Assembly: GCA_020310875.1 (NCBI GenBank)
Contig: CM035407.1
Coordinates: forward strand, 225,435,586 to 225,499,585
DNA: 64,000 nt
DNA from: Ceratopteris richardii
Lineage: Eukaryota; Streptophyta; Polypodiopsida; Polypodiales; Pteridaceae
Direction: 5' to 3'
Shown here: piece by piece, positions 58,895 through 64,000 of the stretch
Layout: every line of letters starts with the position of its first letter
Numbering within the stretch: position 1 is the stretch's first letter
Position numbers and translations under genes: made by a program
Notes under the pieces: model-generated
Databases searched by the model: none
Seen by the model: only the letters and a program-made list of their open reading frames with translations
Told to the model about the DNA's origin: nothing

Positions 58895-59330
58895 CGCAAG
58901 ATTACCACCACCACGTGCTAGAGAGATGACTCTCCTCCCAACCAAATGCCTCTATATATAGCTGTCTCTAGGGGACTACCTTCTTGGGTAGGTGGATACT
59001 AATCATCCAAGTATCAGCCACATAACTACATGTGCACCAAGTGTCCCAGTTAACCAGAGTTAACTCAAGTGGATACTTCTAGAAGGTTCTAGAGCTCTTT
59101 CGGCAAAACACTCTCCCCATGTACCTCATGGGGGTTGAACCCAAGACCTCTTTCACATCCTTGAGACTTAACCACTAAGCTAAGTGGATCACTTGTTCAT
59201 AAGAGCACATGACCTCCTCGTAAGTTTAAACTCGAGATCTTTGGTCATACACACGGGTGACCAAAGGCTGTCCGATTTCAGATTTGTCTGAACCAACCGG
59301 ACCCTTAGATCATAGACTTAATTTATTACA
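58895..59330 (-). repeat. 5' LTR of the LARD-type element
   Basis: Right end TTATTACA (TGTAATAAA on the minus strand). It is the partner of 52117-52551. Confidence 0.9.
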
Positions 59331-61390
59331 GTGAGGCACCTAGTAAACATGTTTGTGAAGGCTATATTTTGGGCCAAATGGAGGGCTCCTCCTTCCCAAA
59401 AGATAGTTTAGTTTGAGCTAGTTAAAAATTGAAGCTTGTTCACAATGATGTTTGTGGTCCTATGCAAACACTTTCTTTTGGGAACTACCTTTACTTCGTG
59501 ACTTTCATTGATGATTTTTCTAGGCATGCCTAGGTATATCCATTGAAGGCAAAGTCCAAAGTTTTCATGTGGTTCAAACAGTTTTTGGTTTTGGCTGAAA
59601 ATCTATCAGCATGTAAACCAGGCACCCTCCATTTTGATCAAGCAAGGGAATATATGTCTTCTGATTTTAATGCATTTATGGTTGAATGTGGGATAAAACA
59701 TCAGTGTACAGTGGCGAATGGAGTTTCTGAACCGATTGGAGTTGCTGAACCGAATGGAGTTGCTGAATCAAATGGAGTTGTTGAACCGAATGGAGTTGCT
59801 GAACCGAATGGAGTTGTTGAAAGAAAGAACATGTGACTCAACCAAATGGCGTTGCTGAAAGAAAGAACAGGTGACTCAACCGAATGGAGTTGCTGAAAGA
59901 AAGAACAAGTGACTCATGGAGATGGTGAGATGTATGGTTAAGAGCCAAGCTTTACCACATAGTTTTTGGCTTGAGGTTGTTATGTGTGCAACATATGTAC
60001 TTAATGGGTGTCCCACTAAAGCATTGGAATCTATCACTCCATATGAGTCTTGGCATAGTTGCAAGCCATATGTTTCTCATCTACATGTCTTTGGTTGTTT
60101 GGCATATGCATAAGTGTTCGAACAACAACACAAGAAATTGGACGATAAAGTAGAGAAATGTAATTTTGTTGGGTACAGTTCAGAAAGCAAGGGCTATCGT
60201 CTGTATCATCCATAGAGTAAACACACTTGATTAGCCATGATGTTGTTTTTGTGGGAGGTGCAATTCAGCCATTAGTTTAATGTGCTAGGGAGATATTAGT
60301 TAGCTCCAAAGATGTGTATGACACTTTGCTGTCTCTTTTTAGAGGTGGATAGTCTAGTATTGGTACACATGAGGCAATTTCTCAGCCTATGCATGTTCCA
60401 CATGATGATGAAGATCATTCCATTCCCGATTCAGATTTACATGGTGCTCTTGTTGATGAGAGGTCTGATATAGAAGAGGCAAAAGCTATGCCTAAATGGC
60501 TAGGTGTAGACTTTGTGAGATATCAGATTCGATGCACCTCTGCCCTATCATACTTGTTCAGGCTCTCATAGTGCTTCTTTTGCATCAGATTGGTATGCTA
60601 TGGCTGCCTCTAGTCTTTGTGATGAGAATGAGTCTGTTTTGTTTGATGAAGCACAAAATTCAAAAATTGATATGCCTACTTTGCAATCAAAATATGATGC
60701 TACGATGAAAGTAGCTGGACTTTATATGACTTGCCTCCTGGCAAGAAGGCCATTGCCACTAAGTGATTATACAAGCTGAAGCATAAGCCTGATGGAATAG
60801 TTGATAGGTATAATGGTAGCCTTGTTGCAAAATATTACTGCTCAAGAAAGAGGCATTGATTTTGATGAGACCTTTCCTCCTACATGTCAAATGACTACTA
60901 TTCGTAGCACCTGTGCACTTGCTCATCATGGTTGGAACGTATTTCAGTTGGACATTAAAACTGCATTTCTCAATGGTGACTTACATGAAGAACTGTATGT
61001 TTATCAGCCATGTGGTTTTGTGCAGAAAGGGCATGAAAAAAAACTGTGCATGTTGAAAAAGACATTATATGGTTTGAAGCAAGCACCACATGCTTGGTAT
61101 GAAAAAATACATGCCTACTTGATTTCACATGCTTTTCAGAACAGTCCAATGGAGAGCACCTAATATGTTAAGCATGAAAATGATGTGCTTTTGATCATTG
61201 TTGTCTATGTTGATGACATGCTACTTAGTCCTAATGAGAAGTATATTGATGATTTTAAGGCTGATTTGCATGCCTTATTTGAGATGTCAGATTTGGGGAA
61301 TTTGCATTATTATTTGGGCATTCAGTTTATGCAAGTTGATGATGGGATAACTTTGTGTCAAACAAAATATATTGACGCCTTATTGCAGCG
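59331..61390 (+). mobile_element. Family A copy 2, integrase and RT
   Basis: Integrase runs from about 59340 (HVCEGYILG, then FVLAENLSACKPGTLHFD) to about 60190, with the C-terminal motif VFGCLAYA. A linker (ALVDERSDIEEAKAMPKWL) is followed by RT at 60720-61390 ([50 protein letters not shown]). RNase H and the 3' LTR of this copy are not seen; the text changes at about 61390 to a minus-strand piece. It has many breaks. Confidence 0.88.
59715..59910 (+). repeat. Tandem repeat of a ~21-bp unit in family A integrase
   Basis: The unit around AATGGAGTTGCTGAACCG (Asn-Gly-Val-Ala-Glu-Pro) occurs about eight times with small variations. Copy 1 has it once, at about 47235, within the catalytic glutamate region. 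Confidence 0.9.
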
Positions 61391-61461
61391 AATACCCACC
61401 TAACAAAAGGGGTAGCAAAGTGTGATACACATCCTTTGAGCTAATAGATGCCTCCTTGGTA
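61391..61461 (-). mobile_element. Short minus-strand copia linker piece
   Basis: On the minus strand the bases resemble the family A stretch between integrase and RT (TTAGCTCAAAGGATGTGTAT versus TTAGCTCCAAAGACATGTAT at about 47657). It is probably part of the same old minus-strand relic as 43697-44668 and 49829-50117. Confidence 0.6.
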
Positions 61462-61462
61462 T

Positions 61463-61691
61463 TGTTGATATATTTCAGTGGTGATGTGTGTGAACACACT
61501 TAGGACCTTTGGGGCACTTTTTTTCCTCTTTAAGGATTTTTCAACCGGCATGTATATATGCCTATAACCCTAACGAGTCATTTATCTTATACATTCACTT
61601 GGTAATACATTCTGTATTATGTTGTGCTAAAAAATTCTTATTCTTCTTTTTTTTGTGCTTTGTGTGCTTTCAGAGGCCTCAAAATCCAACA
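61463..61691 (+). repeat. Family A LTR, copy 3
   Basis: It starts TGTTGATATATTTCAG and ends CCAACA, with GCATGTATATATGCC inside. A primer-binding-site-like ATCGGTATTGAAGCC follows, so it looks like the 5' LTR of a third copy, most of which is absent. Confidence 0.8.
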
Positions 61692-61799
61692 ATCGGTATT
61701 GAAGCCAGTTTTCTTCATTTATCGTATCACCCGTTTTCTTCATTCGACGGGGATGGACCACATCACACTCTCCTTCTCGAGAGCTCCACGATGATATGC

Positions 61800-62045
61800 T
61801 CGGAGTAGAAAACCGAGCTCCTGAGGCCGCACATAGTACTACGCATGGGACACTGTAGAATACACAGAAAAACACAGTACACAGAGGAGCACAAAGACAA
61901 ACTTCTTAGGTCTCACAAATGCGGTCGAACATACAGTCTGTGACTGACCAGGCCACTATATGTTTTATTAAAGAACAACCAAAGTAGGTATGGGAGAAAA
62001 ATAAAGAATGATAAAGAATACCTGAGTCTTACTATACAAATTATA
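61800..62045 (-). repeat. 3' LTR of the minus-strand copia at the right end
   Basis: It lies directly after a purine tract (plus strand CCTCCCACCTT, 62046-62056) that follows RNase H on the minus strand. It holds TTTAATAAAACATATAG and a GTGTACTGTGTTTTTCTGTG stretch. The left boundary is approximate. Confidence 0.5.
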
Positions 62046-62056
62046 CCTCCCACCTT

Positions 62057-64000
62057 ATGGGCATGTTACACAGTATACAAGTGACTGTGTAAGATCAAGA
62101 ATCAAGTAACCCCCATCAAGTGACAACTGTGTCGAAAGCTATCCTCTGATAGAGCTTTAGTCAAAGCATCTGCAGCATTATCTCGAGTGTGAACCTTCTC
62201 AAGAATAATGCGCTTAGTGGCTAAGCAATGTCTAATGAAGTGATACCTCACCTCAACGTGCTTGGTCTTTACATGATAGACCGGATTCTTAGCCAAAGCA
62301 ATGGCACTCTGACTATTACTGAGCAAGCGAGGTACATGCTGAGGTAAACCCATATCACAAGCAAGACGAGAAAGCCACAATGCTTCCTTACATGCCTCAC
62401 TTGCTGCAGCATACTCTACTTCTGTGGTGGAAACAACTGTACATTCTTGAAGACGAGATCTCCAAGAGATAGCACCTCCAGCAAAATGAAAAATGTACCC
62501 TGATGTGGACTTACAATTGTCTACACAACCGGCATAATCAGAATCTCTATAACCAATAATGGATGCTTTCCCTCTACCTAAGCATAGACACTTGTCCTTA
62601 GTGCCACTCAGATATCTCAAAATCATCTTGACTGCTTCCCAATGTTTCTTGCCAGGATTAGACATATATCTGCTCACAACTCCCACTGCAAATGCAATGT
62701 CTGGTCTCGTAGCTACCATAGCATACATGAGACTACCAACAACAGACTGATAGGGAATTTTGTTCATGAATTCCTTTTCCTCATCTGATTTGGGGCAATC
62801 ATCCTTGCTCAATTTCACATATGTGGGTAAAGGTGTACTCAATGCCTTTCCACCCTGCATATTGAACCGGTGAAGTACTTTGGATATGTACTCACCTTGA
62901 GACAAGTATATTCATCTTTTACTCCTATCATGCATAATGCGCATGCCAAGAATATGTTTGGCATCCCCCAAATCCTTCATATCAAATGTCTGACTCAATT
63001 TCTTTTTGAAAACTGACAAATCATAAGAGGAATTCCCAGCAATCAACATATCATCGACATAAAGTATCAAGCATATGAAGCTGCCATCTGAGCATCTCTT
63101 TGTGTAGAGACAATGATCCTCATTGCTTCGAGAATAGCCTTGAGATTTCATAAAAGCATCAAAATTTTGGTACCATTGTCTAGGGGACCGTTTAAGTCCA
63201 TACAAGCTCTTCTTAAGCTTAAACTAGACTTTCCTTGCCAGGAACCACATAACCCTCTGGTTGTTCCATATAGATCTCATCTGTAAGATCTCCATGCAAG
63301 AAAGCAGTTTTCACATCCATTTGGACGAGCTCTAAGTCCTCCATTGCAACGAATCCAAGCAACATGCGTAGGGTAGTAATCTTGACCACTGGAGAGAAGA
63401 TTTCCTCGAAATCAACACCATGTTGTTGTTTAAAACCCTTTGCAACAAGTCATGCTTTATACTTTGGAGAAGCACTATCTGATGTGAATTTCAGCTTATA
63501 TACCCATTTACATGGTAAAGCTTTCTTGCCCTTTGGCAAAAGTACCAAATCCTAAGTACCATTCTTGTGAATAAAATCCAACTCACTCTTCATGGCACGC
63601 TCCCACTTGACATGATCCTCTATCTGCATAGCCTCTTTGTAGCAAGAGGGCTCACCGGCATCTGTCAACATAACAAAATCTAAACCTGGAACATATCTAT
63701 CAGGTGGATGTGAGACATGTGCAGAACGTCTCAATGGTTGCTGAACAGGAATATGTGCAAACTGATTTGAATGGACATTCTCTTGAACATCCCTATGTGC
63801 AGCATTTTCATGCATGCTAACTGGAGGACTAGTATCCTCAAACACCACTCTTCTCACTTCAACGTCCTTAATGGGCTGTTTATGCATCTTAGACTCATTG
63901 AAAATGAAATCACTACTTCTGATCACTGACCGTGTTTCAAGATCCCATAAGCGATATCCAAATTGTCCTTCTCGACCATATCCAAGAAAAATGCATTTCT
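62057..64000 (-). mobile_element. Ty1/copia relic, Tork/Tnt1-like RT and RNase H (runs off window)
   Basis: On the minus strand, going leftward: an integrase-RT linker and RT start (63926-63552, CYKEAMQIEDHVKWERAM), RT (63205-62912, MYGLKRSPRQWYQNFDAFM, LILYVDDMLIAG, MKDLGDAKHILGM) and RT end plus RNase H (62905-62102, ATRPDIAFAVGVVSRYM, SDYAGCVDNCKSTSGYIF, AKNPVYHVKTKHVEVRYHFI). These motifs are those of the Tnt1/Tork branch, unlike family A. gag, protease and most of integrase lie beyond the window. It has few breaks and its RNase H is well kept. Confidence 0.92.

Larger units (their letters stand above)
52117..59330 (-). mobile_element. Large non-autonomous LTR element (LARD type), apparently whole outline
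   Basis: LTRs at 52117-52551 and 58895-59330 (about 435 bp) share most of their sequence, differing by eye at roughly one base in ten. Flanks GTGGG and GTGAG match at four of five bases. The primer-binding site (plus strand GCTCTGATACCA, 58882-58893) sits by the right LTR and a polypurine tract (plus strand TTTTTCCCCTTGG, about 52552-52564) by the left LTR, so it runs on the minus strand. The 6.3-kb interior encodes no recognisable gag, protease, RT, RNase H or integrase on either strand. It would have moved using proteins made elsewhere. Confidence 0.92.

Overview
The window looks like nuclear DNA from a vascular plant with a large, repeat-rich genome (a gymnosperm-like or similarly bloated genome is my guess; the sequence does not prove it). 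Nearly everything recognisable is transposon-derived: Ty1/copia and Ty3/gypsy fossils with primer-binding sites resembling the complement of plant initiator tRNA-Met, one complete hAT DNA transposon with GT-AG introns, two hAT-like MITEs, one TRIM and one large non-autonomous LTR element. No complete host gene was found. All LTR elements are described here as fossils.

Layout, left half. 1-2400: 3' part of a gypsy pol, with the integrase C-terminus and a retropepsin domain in one open frame. 2401-5130: copia integrase-RT-RNase H remnant and its 3' LTR. 5522-7488: short gypsy relic with only integrase between two LTRs. 8144-9232: decayed coiled-coil coding remnant, partly repeated at 14693-14983. 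9240-12482: copia gag-protease-integrase relic. 12483-16626: mosaic with two copies of a minus-strand LTR-like repeat. 16896-17354: two long GA microsatellites. 18131-21717: the hAT element, with a perfect 8-bp target duplication and a four-exon transposase on the minus strand. 21726-24151: inverted repeat, minus-strand copia/LTR scraps and a diverged direct repeat.

Layout, right half. 24152-36430 is a ladder of three LTR-plus-internal units of one gag-bearing, pol-less LTR family. It carries insertions: a whole TRIM (25797-26631), a solo LTR (29880-30854) and two hAT-like MITEs (30895-31526, 35439-36147). Two units hold a conserved coding block with splice-like edges that may be a captured host exon. 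36440-39756: minus-strand gypsy gag-protease with its 5' LTR. 39763-40719: copia 3' end and LTR. 40720-43690: the only stretch without recognisable transposon sequence, with one weak terminal-exon candidate. 43697-61691: a nested stack in which copia copies of one family sit inside an older minus-strand relative, one of them split by a 7.2-kb non-autonomous element. 61800-64000: another minus-strand copia element running off the window.

There is no operon-like organisation. The layers give a relative order: broken copia/gypsy relics are oldest, the tandem ladder and family-A copies are intermediate, and the TRIM, hAT and family-A copy at 44669-49828 are among the youngest by terminal-repeat similarity.
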